A stretch of 64,000 nt of DNA from Rhizobium sp. R635 (GTDB taxonomy: Bacteria > Pseudomonadota > Alphaproteobacteria > Rhizobiales > Rhizobiaceae), in assembly GCF_002211285.1 (NCBI RefSeq), contig NZ_LOKX01000037.1, positions 153,292 to 217,291 of the forward strand. The letters are read 5' to 3'. Of this stretch, positions 24,991 to 35,585 are shown in pieces. Made by a program: the position numbers and the translations under genes. Position 1 is the stretch's first letter, and each line of letters opens with the position of its first letter. The notes beneath the pieces are model-generated. The model saw only the letters and a program-made list of their open reading frames with translations. It searched no databases and had not been told where the DNA came from.

Positions 24991-25096
24991 CCCGGCCATC
25001 AGATCCCATGTGAGGCTTGGCTGTTCGGGGCGACGCGCCCTGAAGTTCACCTCAAACAAGGTTCTAAACGCACGTTGAAGTCATGATGCTGCACGC

Positions 25097-25191
25097 ATGA
25101 CGCATAGTTTCATGCGTCCTCTGCTCCTTGTGGTCCATCTGCGGAAGCGGATCGGGCCATATTTTGCGCATTGACGGAAAGCATGCGTCAT
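25097..25191 (+). promoter_or_regulatory. Mutually exclusive pairing element in the rpsL leader
   Basis: The word ATGACGCAT (25097-25105) can pair locally, as GACGCAT with ATGCGTC at 25112-25118 (6-nt loop). It can also pair over a longer range with the full complement ATGCGTCAT at 25183-25191, using nine bases. The two pairings compete. Such an arrangement is typical of leader switches, but no T run or known ribosomal-protein site is evident. Confidence 0.4.
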
Positions 25192-25253
25192 TGCCGGAGA
25201 CGGCGCGAGTTCAAGCCCGCAAGGGTACTGAGATAAACGTAAGGGATGGTTGA

Positions 25254-25625
25254 ATGCCTACCGTAAACCAGCTGATCCGCAAGCCTCGCCAGGCGAACGT
25301 AAAGCGTAATAAGGTTCCCGCTCTCCAGGAGAACCCCCAGAAGCGCGGCGTTTGCACGCGCGTCTACACCACGACGCCGAAGAAGCCGAACTCGGCTCTG
25401 CGTAAGGTCGCAAAGATCCGCCTGACCAACGGCTTCGAAGTCATTGGTTACATCCCCGGCGAAGGTCACAACCTTCAGGAACACTCCGTCGTCATGATCC
25501 GCGGCGGCCGCGTCAAGGACCTTCCGGGTGTCCGTTACCACATCATCCGCGGCGTTCTCGATACCCAGGGTGTCAAGAACCGCAAGCAGCGTCGCTCCAA
25601 GTATGGTGCGAAGCGTCCGAAGTAA
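25254..25625 (+). CDS. rpsL: 30S ribosomal protein S12
   Basis: A 123-residue decoding-centre protein and first gene of the str operon. The conserved TTPKKPNSALRK and GEGHNLQEHSVVMIRGGRVK carry the wild-type lysines that, when mutated in other bacteria, give streptomycin resistance. Here they look unmutated. The start at 25254 follows a GGGATGGTTGA stretch. Confidence 0.99.
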   Translation: MPTVNQLIRKPRQANVKRNKVPALQENPQKRGVCTRVYTTTPKKPNSALRKVAKIRLTNGFEVIGYIPGEGHNLQEHSVVMIRGGRVKDLPGVRYHIIRGVLDTQGVKNRKQRRSKYGAKRPK

Positions 25626-25704
25626 TTCGGGTTTTGAATAATCCGGCGCTGCGCGAGGTCCTCCGCGTGATGAAGCGCCTTAACGGTTGAAGAGACGAAA
25701 AAGT

Positions 25705-26175
25705 ATGTCCAGACGTCATAAAGCAGAAAAGCGCGAGATCAATCCGGATCCGAAGTTCGGTGACCTCGTCGTGACCAAGTTCATGAACGCCATCATGCTT
25801 GATGGTAAGAAGTCCGTTGCTGAAAACATCGTCTACGGTGCGTTCGACGCCGTCCAGGGCAAGTCCAAGCAGGAGCCGCTCGCGGTTTTCCATTCTGCGC
25901 TCGACAACATTGCCCCGCACGTTGAAGTCCGCTCGCGCCGCGTCGGTGGTGCGACCTACCAGGTTCCGGTCGACGTCCGTCCGGAGCGCCGCCAGGCTCT
26001 CGCCATTCGCTGGCTGATTGCCGCCGCCCGCAAGCGCAACGAAACCACCATGATCGACCGTCTGTCCGGCGAACTGCTCGATGCGTCCAACAACCGCGGC
26101 TCCGCCGTCAAGAAGCGCGAAGACACGCACAAGATGGCTGACGCCAACCGCGCGTTCTCGCACTATCGCTGGTAA
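25705..26175 (+). CDS. rpsG: 30S ribosomal protein S7
   Basis: A 156-residue 16S rRNA-binding protein that nucleates the head of the 30S subunit. The N-terminus MSRRHKAEKREINPDPKFGD and the C-terminal KREDTHKMADANRAFSHYRW are typical. ATG 25705 gives the usual length; an in-frame TTG at 25687 is a weaker alternative. It lies 79 nt after rpsL. S7 is the usual translational regulator of the str operon in other bacteria. Confidence 0.98.
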   Translation: MSRRHKAEKREINPDPKFGDLVVTKFMNAIMLDGKKSVAENIVYGAFDAVQGKSKQEPLAVFHSALDNIAPHVEVRSRRVGGATYQVPVDVRPERRQALAIRWLIAAARKRNETTMIDRLSGELLDASNNRGSAVKKREDTHKMADANRAFSHYRW

Positions 26176-26204
26176 TTCCGAACGGTATCGAAAGGCAGTC
26201 CACA

Positions 26205-28304
<2,100 letters not shown>

Positions 28305-28372
28305 CCGGAATACCTATTGACCGATAACAAGAATTAGCTCCCCTCGGGGACTAGCAAAACGGAGAGCCGAAA

Positions 28373-29548
28373 ATGGCAAAGAGTAAGTTTGAGCGCAACA
28401 AGCCGCACGTCAACATTGGCACGATCGGCCACGTTGACCACGGCAAGACGTCTCTGACGGCAGCGATCACGAAGTACTTCGGTGAGTTCAAGGCGTACGA
28501 CCAGATCGACGCGGCTCCGGAAGAGAAGGCGCGCGGCATCACGATCTCGACGGCGCACGTCGAGTATGAGACGCCGAACCGCCACTACGCGCACGTCGAC
28601 TGCCCCGGCCACGCCGACTATGTCAAGAACATGATCACCGGCGCAGCTCAGATGGACGGCGCGATCCTGGTTTGCTCGGCCGCTGACGGCCCGATGCCGC
28701 AGACGCGCGAACACATCCTGCTCGCCCGCCAGGTCGGCGTTCCGGCGATCGTCGTGTTCCTGAACAAGGTCGACCAGGTTGACGACGCCGAGCTTCTCGA
28801 ACTCGTCGAGCTTGAAGTTCGCGAACTTCTGTCGTCCTACGACTTCCCGGGCGACGACATTCCGGTCGTCAAGGGTTCGGCTCTTGCCGCTCTCGAAGAT
28901 TCGGACAAGAAGATCGGCGAAGACGCGATCCGCGAGCTGATGGCAGCGGTCGACGCCTACATCCCGACGCCTGAGCGTCCGGTTGACCAGCCGTTCCTGA
29001 TGCCGATCGAAGACGTGTTCTCGATCTCTGGCCGCGGCACTGTCGTGACCGGCCGCGTCGAGCGTGGCATTGTCAAGGTTGGTGAAGAAGTCGAGATCGT
29101 CGGCATCCGCCCGACGTCGAAGACGACCGTGACCGGCGTTGAAATGTTCCGCAAGCTGCTCGACCAGGGCCAGGCCGGCGACAACATCGGCGCGCTGGTT
29201 CGCGGTGTGAACCGTGACGGCGTCGAGCGTGGCCAGATCCTGTGCAAGCCGGGCTCTGTCAAGCCGCACAAGAAGTTCATGGCCGAAGCCTACATCCTGA
29301 CGAAGGAAGAAGGCGGCCGTCATACGCCGTTCTTCACCAACTACCGTCCGCAGTTCTACTTCCGCACGACGGACGTTACCGGCATCGTAACGCTGCCGGA
29401 AGGCACGGAAATGGTTATGCCGGGCGACAACGTCACGGTTGCCGTCGAGCTGATCGTTCCGATCGCGATGGAAGAAAAGCTGCGCTTCGCCATCCGCGAA
29501 GGCGGCCGCACCGTCGGCGCGGGTATCGTCGCTTCGATCGTCGAGTAA
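28373..29548 (+). CDS. tuf: Elongation factor Tu, copy 2
   Basis: The second EF-Tu gene, closing the str operon as in many bacteria. The 391-residue protein is identical to that of the copy 19,218 nt upstream. The nucleotide sequence differs at only four places, at 28426, 28543, 29449 and 29521 (C, G, G and G here). The two copies diverge immediately outside the start and stop codons. The central 905 nt are identical, which points to gene conversion between the copies. No strong terminator follows, only a weak hairpin. Confidence 0.98.
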   Translation: MAKSKFERNKPHVNIGTIGHVDHGKTSLTAAITKYFGEFKAYDQIDAAPEEKARGITISTAHVEYETPNRHYAHVDCPGHADYVKNMITGAAQMDGAILVCSAADGPMPQTREHILLARQVGVPAIVVFLNKVDQVDDAELLELVELEVRELLSSYDFPGDDIPVVKGSALAALEDSDKKIGEDAIRELMAAVDAYIPTPERPVDQPFLMPIEDVFSISGRGTVVTGRVERGIVKVGEEVEIVGIRPTSKTTVTGVEMFRKLLDQGQAGDNIGALVRGVNRDGVERGQILCKPGSVKPHKKFMAEAYILTKEEGGRHTPFFTNYRPQFYFRTTDVTGIVTLPEGTEMVMPGDNVTVAVELIVPIAMEEKLRFAIREGGRTVGAGIVASIVE

Positions 29549-29851
29549 TTCGTTCGGCCGCTCCGGTGGGGCGGCCGATTCGATGACATTATTATGATGC
29601 AGGCGGCGTAAGCCGCTTGCTTATTACACAGAAATGTAGCAAATGGCGCGCGAGCGCGATTTGCGTACTGCTTTGGATGACGAAGCAGCGACTAAATAAA
29701 CAATAAGGTGGGCTTGAAGGCCCTGAAGACTGGATAGGGAAGCCTCTCGGCGCCCTCTCGATCTTTGAAACCGGTGGTCCGCCTTAGGAAGAAAGAACAA
29801 CCCGTGTCTTGTCCAGAGACATGTGGGAAACAAACACAAGGATAACGTCGA
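29549..29851 (+). promoter_or_regulatory. 303-nt region between tuf copy 2 and rpsJ
   Basis: No gene is visible here. Two structures stand out. TCGGCCGC/GCGGCCGA (29554-29561 with 29571-29578) lies just after tuf and lacks a T run. CCC-TGTCT with AGACA-GGG (29801-29827) is an imperfect hairpin 25 nt before rpsJ and could be part of an S10 leader (the L4-regulated operon in E. coli). I found no convincing promoter box. Confidence 0.4.
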
Positions 29852-30160
29852 ATGAACGGCCAAAATATCCGCATTCGCCTGAAGGCGTTCGATCACCGGA
29901 TTCTCGATGCTTCTACGCGCGAGATCGTGTCGACGGCGAAGCGCACCGGTGCTAGCGTCCGGGGCCCCGTTCCGCTTCCGACCCGCATCGAGAAGTTTAC
30001 GGTCAACCGGTCCCCGCACATCGACAAGAAGAGCCGCGAACAGTTCGAGATGCGCACGCATAAGCGCCTGCTCGACATCGTAGACCCGACCCCGCAGACG
30101 GTAGACGCGCTGATGAAGCTCGATCTCGCCGCCGGTGTCGATGTTGAGATCAAGCTCTGA
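29852..30160 (+). CDS. rpsJ: 30S ribosomal protein S10 (NusE)
   Basis: A 102-residue protein in the 30S head that also partners NusB and NusG in antitermination. The conserved core is NIRIRLKAFDHRILDASTRE, RGPVPLPTRIEKFTVNRSPH and SREQFEMRTHKRLLDIV. It opens the S10 operon, whose order from here is rpsJ-rplC-rplD-rplW-rplB-rpsS-rplV-rpsC-rplP-rpmC-rpsQ. Confidence 0.99.
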   Translation: MNGQNIRIRLKAFDHRILDASTREIVSTAKRTGASVRGPVPLPTRIEKFTVNRSPHIDKKSREQFEMRTHKRLLDIVDPTPQTVDALMKLDLAAGVDVEIKL

Positions 30161-30193
30161 GCTTGCTCGAGCTGAGTTGGAAGGATTGAACCG

Positions 30194-30835
30194 ATGCGTT
30201 CAGGTGTGATTGCACAGAAGGTGGGAATGACCCGCGTCTACAACGACGCCGGCGAGCATGTCCCGGTAACGGTACTGCGTATGGACGGCTGCCAGGTCGT
30301 TGCCACGCGCACTGTCGAAAAGAATGGCTATACCGCAGTTCAGCTCGGTGCCGGCCAGGCGAAGGTAAAGAACACGTCCAAGGCGATGCGCGGCAACTTT
30401 GCTGTCGCCAACGTCGAGCCGAAGGCCAAGCTGCAGGAATTCCGTGTTTCGGAAGACAACCTGCTCGAGATCGGCACGGAGCTCAAGGCGGGTCACTTTG
30501 CAGCCGGTCAGCTCGTCGACGTGACGGGCACGACGATCGGTAAGGGTTTTGCCGGCGCCATGAAGCGCCATGGTTTCGGCGGTTTGCGCGCAACGCACGG
30601 TGTTTCGGTTTCGCACCGTTCGCACGGTTCGACCGGCTCGCGCCAGGATCCGGGCAAGGTTTTCAAGAACAAGAAGATGGCTGGTCACATGGGCCAGACG
30701 CGCGTCACGACGCAGAACCTGGAAGTGGTTTCGACCGACGAAGATCGTGGTCTGATCCTGATCAAGGGTGCTGTTCCCGGTTCCAAGGGTGCCTGGATCA
30801 TCGTGCGCGACGCCGTCAAGTCGGCCGCGAAGTAA
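30194..30835 (+). CDS. rplC: 50S ribosomal protein L3
   Basis: A 213-residue L3, which binds near the peptidyl-transferase centre. The N-terminus MRSGVIAQKVGMTRVYNDAG is typical. The central extension has SHRSHGSTGSRQDPGKVFK, which includes the Gln that is N5-methylated by PrmB in E. coli. The SD region is TTGGAAGGATTGAACC. It lies 33 nt after rpsJ. Confidence 0.98.
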   Translation: MRSGVIAQKVGMTRVYNDAGEHVPVTVLRMDGCQVVATRTVEKNGYTAVQLGAGQAKVKNTSKAMRGNFAVANVEPKAKLQEFRVSEDNLLEIGTELKAGHFAAGQLVDVTGTTIGKGFAGAMKRHGFGGLRATHGVSVSHRSHGSTGSRQDPGKVFKNKKMAGHMGQTRVTTQNLEVVSTDEDRGLILIKGAVPGSKGAWIIVRDAVKSAAK

Positions 30836-30848
30836 GGGAGCCAGATCA

Positions 30849-31469
30849 ATGGAATTGAACGTCAAGACCCTCGAGGGAAAAGACGCCGGGAAGGTTTCCC
30901 TTTCGGACGAGATTTTCGGCCTCGAGCCCCGCGAAGACATTCTTGCCCGCGTCATCCGCTGGCAGCTTGCCAAGAAGCAGCAGGGCACGCACAAGGCAAA
31001 GGGCCGCGCTGAAGTTTCGCGCACCGGCGCCAAGATGTACAAGCAGAAGGGTACGGGCCGCGCCCGCCACCATTCGGCTCGCGCTCCGCAGTTCCGCGGC
31101 GGCGGCAAGGCTCACGGCCCAGTCGTCCGCAGCCATGAGCACGACCTTCCCAAGAAGGTTCGCGCACTCGGCCTTCGCCACGCCCTTTCGGCCAAGATCA
31201 AGGCTGATGACGTCATCGTCATCGACAACCTGGTTGCCGCTGAAGCCAAGACCAAGGCTCTCGCGTCCGCATTCGAGACGCTCGGCCTGACCAACGCCCT
31301 CTTCATCGGCGGCGCAGAGCTCGACGGCAACTTCAAGCTCGCAGCTCAGAACATCCCGAATATCGATGTTCTGCCGATCCAGGGCATCAACGTTTACGAC
31401 ATCGTGCGCCGCGGCAAGCTCGTGCTTTCCAAGGCTGCGGTTGAAGCGCTAGAGGAGCGATTCAAGTGA
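30849..31469 (+). CDS. rplD: 50S ribosomal protein L4
   Basis: A 206-residue L4 that lines the exit tunnel and in E. coli represses the S10 operon. The extended loop KMYKQKGTGRARHHSARAPQF and HGPVVRSHEHDLPKKVRALG are characteristic. The start is ATG 30849 (MELNVKTLEG); the frame stays open upstream across rplC's end. Its stop overlaps the rplW start by four bases (GTGA), so the two are translationally coupled. Confidence 0.98.
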   Translation: MELNVKTLEGKDAGKVSLSDEIFGLEPREDILARVIRWQLAKKQQGTHKAKGRAEVSRTGAKMYKQKGTGRARHHSARAPQFRGGGKAHGPVVRSHEHDLPKKVRALGLRHALSAKIKADDVIVIDNLVAAEAKTKALASAFETLGLTNALFIGGAELDGNFKLAAQNIPNIDVLPIQGINVYDIVRRGKLVLSKAAVEALEERFK

Positions 31470-31759
31470 CCGATCTTCGCCACTACGATGTGATCGTCTC
31501 TCCGGCGATCACCGAAAAGTCCACGCTGGTATCCGAAAACAACCAGGTTGTTTTCAATGTCGCCAAGCAGGCGACGAAGCCGGAAATCAAGGCTGCTGTC
31601 GAGGCGCTGTTCGGCGTCAAGGTTACGGCCGTCAACACTCTGCTGCGCAAGGGCAAGACCAAGCGGTTCCGCGGTTTCGTCGGCAAGCAGAAGGACGTGA
31701 AGAAGGCTGTCGTGACGCTGGCTGAAGGCCAGACGATCGACGTCTCCACCGGTCTCTGA
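31466..31759 (+). CDS. rplW: 50S ribosomal protein L23
   Basis: A 97-residue L23 at the tunnel exit, the docking site for trigger factor and SRP. It starts with GTG inside the rplD stop (GTGA overlap). The sequence HYDVIVSPAITEKSTLVSEN and the KGKTKRFRGFVGKQ loop are typical. Confidence 0.98.
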   Translation: MTDLRHYDVIVSPAITEKSTLVSENNQVVFNVAKQATKPEIKAAVEALFGVKVTAVNTLLRKGKTKRFRGFVGKQKDVKKAVVTLAEGQTIDVSTGL

Positions 31760-31770
31760 GGTATAAGAAA

Positions 31771-32607
31771 ATGGCATTGAAAACATTCAATCCGATCACC
31801 CCGAGCCAGCGCCAGCTGGTCATCGTCGACCGTTCCGCCCTCTACAAGGGCAAGCCGGTGAAGGCGCTGACGGAAGGCCTGACCAAGAGCGGCGGTCGTA
31901 ACAACCTCGGCCGCATCACCGCCCGCTTCATCGGCGGCGGTCACAAGCGCAGCTACCGTCTGGTCGACTTCAAGCGTCGTAAGTTTGACGTCGAAGGCAC
32001 CGTCGAACGTATCGAATACGATCCGAACCGCACGGCTTTCATCGCTCTCGTGAGCTATGCCGACGGCGAGCAGGCCTACATCATCGCTCCGCAGCGTCTC
32101 GCTGCCGGCGACAAGGTCATCGCTTCGGAAAAGGCTGTCGACGTCAAGCCCGGCAACACCATGCCGCTGCAGTACATCCCGGTCGGCTCCATCATCCATA
32201 ACGTGGAAATGAAGCCGGGCAAGGGCGGTCAGATCGCTCGCTCCGCCGGTTCCTATGCGCAGCTCGTGGGCCGTGACCAGGGCATGGCGATCCTTCGCCT
32301 GAACTCCGGTGAACAGCGTCTCGTAAGCGGCGTCTGCCTTGCTTCGATCGGCGCCGTCTCCAACCCGGACCACGCCAACATCAACGACGGCAAGGCCGGT
32401 CGTACCGTTTGGCGCGGCAAGCGTCCGCATAACCGCGGTGTCGTCATGAACCCGGTCGACCATCCGCACGGCGGTGGTGAAGGCCGTACCTCCGGTGGTC
32501 GCCATCCGGTGACGCCTTGGGGTAAGCCGACCAAGGGCAAGCGTACCCGGTCGAACAAGTCGACCGACAAGATGATCATGCGCTCGCGTCATCAGCGTAA
32601 GAAGTAA
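31771..32607 (+). CDS. rplB: 50S ribosomal protein L2
   Basis: A 278-residue L2, a core protein close to the peptidyl-transferase centre. The C-terminal segment PVDHPHGGGEGRTSGGRHPV carries the conserved histidine. The N-terminal domain starts MALKTFNPITPSQRQLVIVD. It lies 11 nt after rplW. Confidence 0.99.
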   Translation: MALKTFNPITPSQRQLVIVDRSALYKGKPVKALTEGLTKSGGRNNLGRITARFIGGGHKRSYRLVDFKRRKFDVEGTVERIEYDPNRTAFIALVSYADGEQAYIIAPQRLAAGDKVIASEKAVDVKPGNTMPLQYIPVGSIIHNVEMKPGKGGQIARSAGSYAQLVGRDQGMAILRLNSGEQRLVSGVCLASIGAVSNPDHANINDGKAGRTVWRGKRPHNRGVVMNPVDHPHGGGEGRTSGGRHPVTPWGKPTKGKRTRSNKSTDKMIMRSRHQRKK

Positions 32608-32622
32608 GAGAGGAAGTCTCCA

Positions 32623-32901
32623 ATGGCTCGTTCAGTATGGAAAGGTCCGTTCGTTGACGGCTATCTTCTCAAGAAGGCTGAGAAGGTTCGTGAAGGCGGA
32701 CGTGCAGAAGTGATCAAGATCTGGAGCCGTCGCTCCACGATCCTGCCGCAGTTCGTCGGTCTTACCTTCGGCGTCTACAACGGCAGCAAACATGTTCCGG
32801 TCAGCGTCAATGAAGACATGGTCGGCCACAAATTCGGTGAATTCTCTCCGACCCGCACCTACTACGGTCACGGCGCGGACAAGAAGGCGAAGAGGAAGTA
32901 A
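32623..32901 (+). CDS. rpsS: 30S ribosomal protein S19
   Basis: A 92-residue head protein that binds S13 and the A-site finger. The sequence ARSVWKGPFVDGYLLKKAEK, FVGLTFGVYNGSKHVPV and GHKFGEFSPTRTYYGH is standard. It lies 15 nt after rplB and only 2 nt before rplV. Confidence 0.99.
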   Translation: MARSVWKGPFVDGYLLKKAEKVREGGRAEVIKIWSRRSTILPQFVGLTFGVYNGSKHVPVSVNEDMVGHKFGEFSPTRTYYGHGADKKAKRK

Positions 32902-32903
32902 CA

Positions 32904-33293
32904 ATGGGCAAGGCAAAAGCCGAACGCCGGCTGAAGGACAACGAGGCGCAAGCAGTCGCCCGCACGCTCCGCGTCAGCCCCCAGAAGCTCAACCTGGTTG
33001 CTGCGGCCATCCGCGGCAAGAAGGTCGAGCGTGCACTCGCTGAGCTGGAGTTCTCCCGCAAGCGCATCGCAGGCGCCGTCAAGAAGACGCTCGAATCTGC
33101 GATCGCCAACGCCGAGAACAACCACGATCTCGACGTCGACGCACTCGTCGTCGCCGAGGCCTATGTCGGCAAGTCGATCGTCATGAAGCGTTTCCACGCT
33201 CGTGGCCGCGGTCGTGCGTCGCGCATCGAAAAGCCCTTCGCGCACCTGACGATCGTCGTTCGTGAAGTGCAGGCAGCAGAGGAGGCCGCATAA
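32904..33293 (+). CDS. rplV: 50S ribosomal protein L22
   Basis: A 129-residue L22, whose beta-hairpin (residues about 90-110) reaches into the exit tunnel. The typical core is VSPQKLNLVAAAIRGKKVE and the hairpin is FHARGRGRASRIEKPF. An N-terminal basic extension (MGKAKAERRLKDNEAQAVAR) precedes it. Its TAA shares one base with the rpsC ATG. Confidence 0.98.
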   Translation: MGKAKAERRLKDNEAQAVARTLRVSPQKLNLVAAAIRGKKVERALAELEFSRKRIAGAVKKTLESAIANAENNHDLDVDALVVAEAYVGKSIVMKRFHARGRGRASRIEKPFAHLTIVVREVQAAEEAA

Positions 33294-34027
33294 TGGGTCA
33301 GAAAATCAATCCGATCGGTTTCCGTCTCGGCATCAACCGTACCTGGGATAGCCGCTGGTTTGCGGACAATGCCGAGTATGGCCAGCTGCTGCACGAAGAC
33401 CTGAAGATGCGCAAGTTCGTCATGAGCGAACTGAAGCAGGCCGGTATTTCCAAGGTGGTTATCGAGCGTCCGCATAAGAAGTGCCGCGTCACGATCCACT
33501 CGGCACGTCCGGGCCTGATCATCGGCCGCAAGGGCGCAGACATCGACAAGCTCCGCAAGAAGCTGTCGGACATGACGAATTCGGAAACGCATCTCAACAT
33601 CGTTGAAGTGCGCAAGCCCGAAGTCGACGCAACGCTGGTCGCTCAGTCGATCGCCCAGCAGCTTGAGCGCCGTGTGGCTTTCCGCCGCGCCATGAAGCGC
33701 GCCGTTCAGTCCGCGATGCGTCTTGGCGCCGAAGGCATCAAGATCACCTGCGCCGGCCGTCTCGGCGGTGCTGAAATCGCCCGTACGGAATGGTACCGCG
33801 AAGGCCGTGTGCCGCTGCACACCCTGCGCGCCGACATCGACTACGGCACGGCCGAAGCAGAAACCGCATTCGGTATCTGCGGCATCAAGGTCTGGATCTT
33901 CAAGGGCGAAATCCTTGAGCACGATCCGATGGCTTCCGAACGTCGCGCGCTGGAAGGCGACGCACAGGGTCCGGCAAGCCGCGAACGCGACCGTGGCGAT
34001 CGTCGCCGCGAACGCGACAACGCGTAA
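33293..34027 (+). CDS. rpsC: 30S ribosomal protein S3
   Basis: A 244-residue S3 at the mRNA entry channel. The KH domain has RPGLIIGRKGADIDKLRKKL. The C-terminal domain reads ARTEWYREGRVPLHTLRADI, and an arginine/aspartate-rich tail (about 228-244, SRERDRGDRRRERDN) extends the protein beyond the E. coli length. It overlaps rplV by one base, so it is coupled to it. Confidence 0.98.
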   Translation: MGQKINPIGFRLGINRTWDSRWFADNAEYGQLLHEDLKMRKFVMSELKQAGISKVVIERPHKKCRVTIHSARPGLIIGRKGADIDKLRKKLSDMTNSETHLNIVEVRKPEVDATLVAQSIAQQLERRVAFRRAMKRAVQSAMRLGAEGIKITCAGRLGGAEIARTEWYREGRVPLHTLRADIDYGTAEAETAFGICGIKVWIFKGEILEHDPMASERRALEGDAQGPASRERDRGDRRRERDNA

Positions 34028-34065
34028 TTAGCGCTGGCGAAAGATAAGCTCGGAGAAGTAAGAAA

Positions 34066-34479
34066 ATGTTGCAGCCAAAGCGTACTAAGTACCGCAAGCA
34101 GTTCAAGGGCCGCATCAAGGGCGTCGCCAAGGGCGGTTCTGACCTGGCATTCGGCGAATTCGGCCTGAAGGCTCAGGAGCCCAACCGCGTCAATGCACGC
34201 GAGATCGAAGCGGCCCGCCGCGCGATCACGCGTTACATGAAGCGCGCCGGCCGTGTATGGATCCGCGTGTTCCCGGACGTTCCGGTAACCGCAAAGCCGA
34301 CCGAAGTCCGCATGGGTAAAGGTAAGGGCTCCGTTGAGTACTGGGCATGCAAGGTCAAGCCCGGTCGTATGATGTTCGAGATCGACGGCGTCAGCGAAGA
34401 GATCGCCCGCGAGGCGCTTCGCCTCGGCTCTGCCAAGCTCTCGGTCAAGACGCGCTTCGTTCAGCGCATTGCAGAGTAA
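34066..34479 (+). CDS. rplP: 50S ribosomal protein L16
   Basis: A 137-residue L16 near the A site. Typical segments are MLQPKRTKYRKQFKGRIKGV, TRYMKRAGRVWIRVFPDVPV and MGKGKGSVEYWACKVKPGRM. It lies 38 nt after rpsC. Confidence 0.99.
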   Translation: MLQPKRTKYRKQFKGRIKGVAKGGSDLAFGEFGLKAQEPNRVNAREIEAARRAITRYMKRAGRVWIRVFPDVPVTAKPTEVRMGKGKGSVEYWACKVKPGRMMFEIDGVSEEIAREALRLGSAKLSVKTRFVQRIAE

Positions 34480-34490
34480 GGATTGAGCTC

Positions 34491-34691
34491 ATGAAAGCCT
34501 CAGACGTTCGCGCGCTCAGCGCCGACCAACTCAAGGACGAGCTTGCCAAGCTGAAGAAGGAGCAGTTCAACCTGCGCTTCCAGAAGGCGACCGGCCAGCT
34601 CGAAAAGTCCTCGCGCATCAACGAAGTCCGCAAGGACATCGCCCGCGTGAAAACCATTGCCCGCCAGAAGGCGGCAGAAGTTAAGGCCTAA
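34491..34691 (+). CDS. rpmC: 50S ribosomal protein L29
   Basis: A 66-residue two-helix L29 at the tunnel exit. The sequence MKASDVRALSADQLKDELAK is followed by the conserved LRFQKATGQLEKSSRINEVR. ATG 34491 gives the family length; the upstream open frame (from 34347) is out of register with rplP and is discounted. It lies 11 nt after rplP. Confidence 0.98.
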   Translation: MKASDVRALSADQLKDELAKLKKEQFNLRFQKATGQLEKSSRINEVRKDIARVKTIARQKAAEVKA

Positions 34692-34703
34692 AGGAAGAAA
34701 AAC

Positions 34704-34943
34704 ATGCCGAAGCGCATCCTGCAGGGCGTCGTCGTTGGCGACAAGAACGAGAAGACGGTAGTGGTTCGCGTCGAGCGTCGTTTCGCTCACCCGCTGCTCC
34801 AGAAGACCGTTCGTCGTTCCAAGAAGTACAAGGCCCACGACGAAAACAACCAGTACAAGATCGGCGATACCGTTTCCATCGAGGAATGCGCGCCGATCTC
34901 CAAGGACAAGCGCTGGACGGTCATCGCCGCCCAGGGCAAGTAA
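34704..34943 (+). CDS. rpsQ: 30S ribosomal protein S17
   Basis: A 79-residue OB-fold protein. The conserved motifs are VVGDKNEKTVVVRVERRFAH, SKKYKAHDENNQYKIGDTV and a C-terminal KRWTVI. It is the last gene of the S10 operon. A 262-nt non-coding gap with hairpins follows, which marks the boundary to the spc operon as in E. coli. Confidence 0.98.
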   Translation: MPKRILQGVVVGDKNEKTVVVRVERRFAHPLLQKTVRRSKKYKAHDENNQYKIGDTVSIEECAPISKDKRWTVIAAQGK

Positions 34944-34999
34944 ACAGAATTTTGTGCGAGGCCTTGCGTCTCGCCGAAATATCTGTATGAAGCAGCGTC

Positions 35000-35030
35000 A
35001 GAACGCTCGAATGCCGGGCGTTCTTTTGCT
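35000..35030 (+). terminator. Terminator-like hairpin at the end of the S10 operon
   Basis: AGAACGC/GCGTTCT (35000-35006 with 35018-35024) has an 11-nt loop and is followed by TTTGCT. It lies 57 nt after rpsQ. The T run is short, so termination may be partial. Confidence 0.55.
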
Positions 35031-35109
35031 TTGAGCGCACGGAAGGTCCCGTTCGGGAAACCACCCTGGCACGATCGACCCCGCGCTATTCAGCTATTGC
35101 CGTGTTTTA

Positions 35110-35126
35110 CCTGCCGTTACGGCAGG
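35110..35126 (+). other. CCTGCCG-TTA-CGGCAGG hairpin before rplN
   Basis: A perfect 7-bp stem with a TTA loop, without T run, 80 nt before rplN. It may belong to the spc leader. The protein that controls spc in E. coli is S8, but its binding site lies elsewhere there, so no regulator is assigned. Confidence 0.4.
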
Positions 35127-35205
35127 CGGGCCGGCGAACATTTTCATAAGCCGGGGTAGGGGGCTTAGGCCCAACCATTCCGGTAAACCAAGAAGGCGAC
35201 CTGAT

Positions 35206-35574
35206 ATGATTCAGATGCAAACAAACCTCGACGTCGCGGATAATTCCGGCGCACGTCGTGTCATGTGCATCAAGGTGCTGGGCGGCTCGAAGCGCAAGTA
35301 TGCCTCGATCGGCGACGTCATCGTCGTTTCGATCAAGGAAGCGATCCCGCGCGGCCGCGTGAAGAAGGGTGACGTGATGAAGGCGGTTGTCGTTCGCACC
35401 GCCAAGGATATCCGTCGTCCGGATGGCTCCGTCATCCGCTTCGACACCAACGCAGCAGTCCTCATCGACAACAAGAAAGAGCCGATCGGCACCCGTATCT
35501 TCGGACCGGTTCCGCGCGAACTTCGCGCCAAGAACCACATGAAGATCATCTCGCTGGCTCCCGAAGTACTGTAA
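35206..35574 (+). CDS. rplN: 50S ribosomal protein L14
   Basis: A 122-residue L14 at the subunit interface. Conserved: MIQMQTNLDVADNSGARRVM, CIKVLGGSKRKYASIGDVIV and RIFGPVPRELR. It opens the spc operon (rplN-rplX-rplE-rpsN-rpsH-rplF-rplR-rpsE-rpmD-rplO-secY), preceded by a non-coding gap that should hold the promoter. I see no convincing box there. Confidence 0.99.
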   Translation: MIQMQTNLDVADNSGARRVMCIKVLGGSKRKYASIGDVIVVSIKEAIPRGRVKKGDVMKAVVVRTAKDIRRPDGSVIRFDTNAAVLIDNKKEPIGTRIFGPVPRELRAKNHMKIISLAPEVL

Positions 35575-35585
35575 GGAGCGAAGCG

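Larger units (their letters stand above)
24758..25253. other. 496-nt non-coding region upstream of rpsL
   Basis: No gene with good coding character is visible on either strand. The region holds the predicted str-operon promoter at 24962 and a set of three related ATGCGTCA-type words at 25097-25191. It must also contain the promoter of the minus-strand gene at 24464-24757, for which I see no clear box. Confidence 0.6.
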
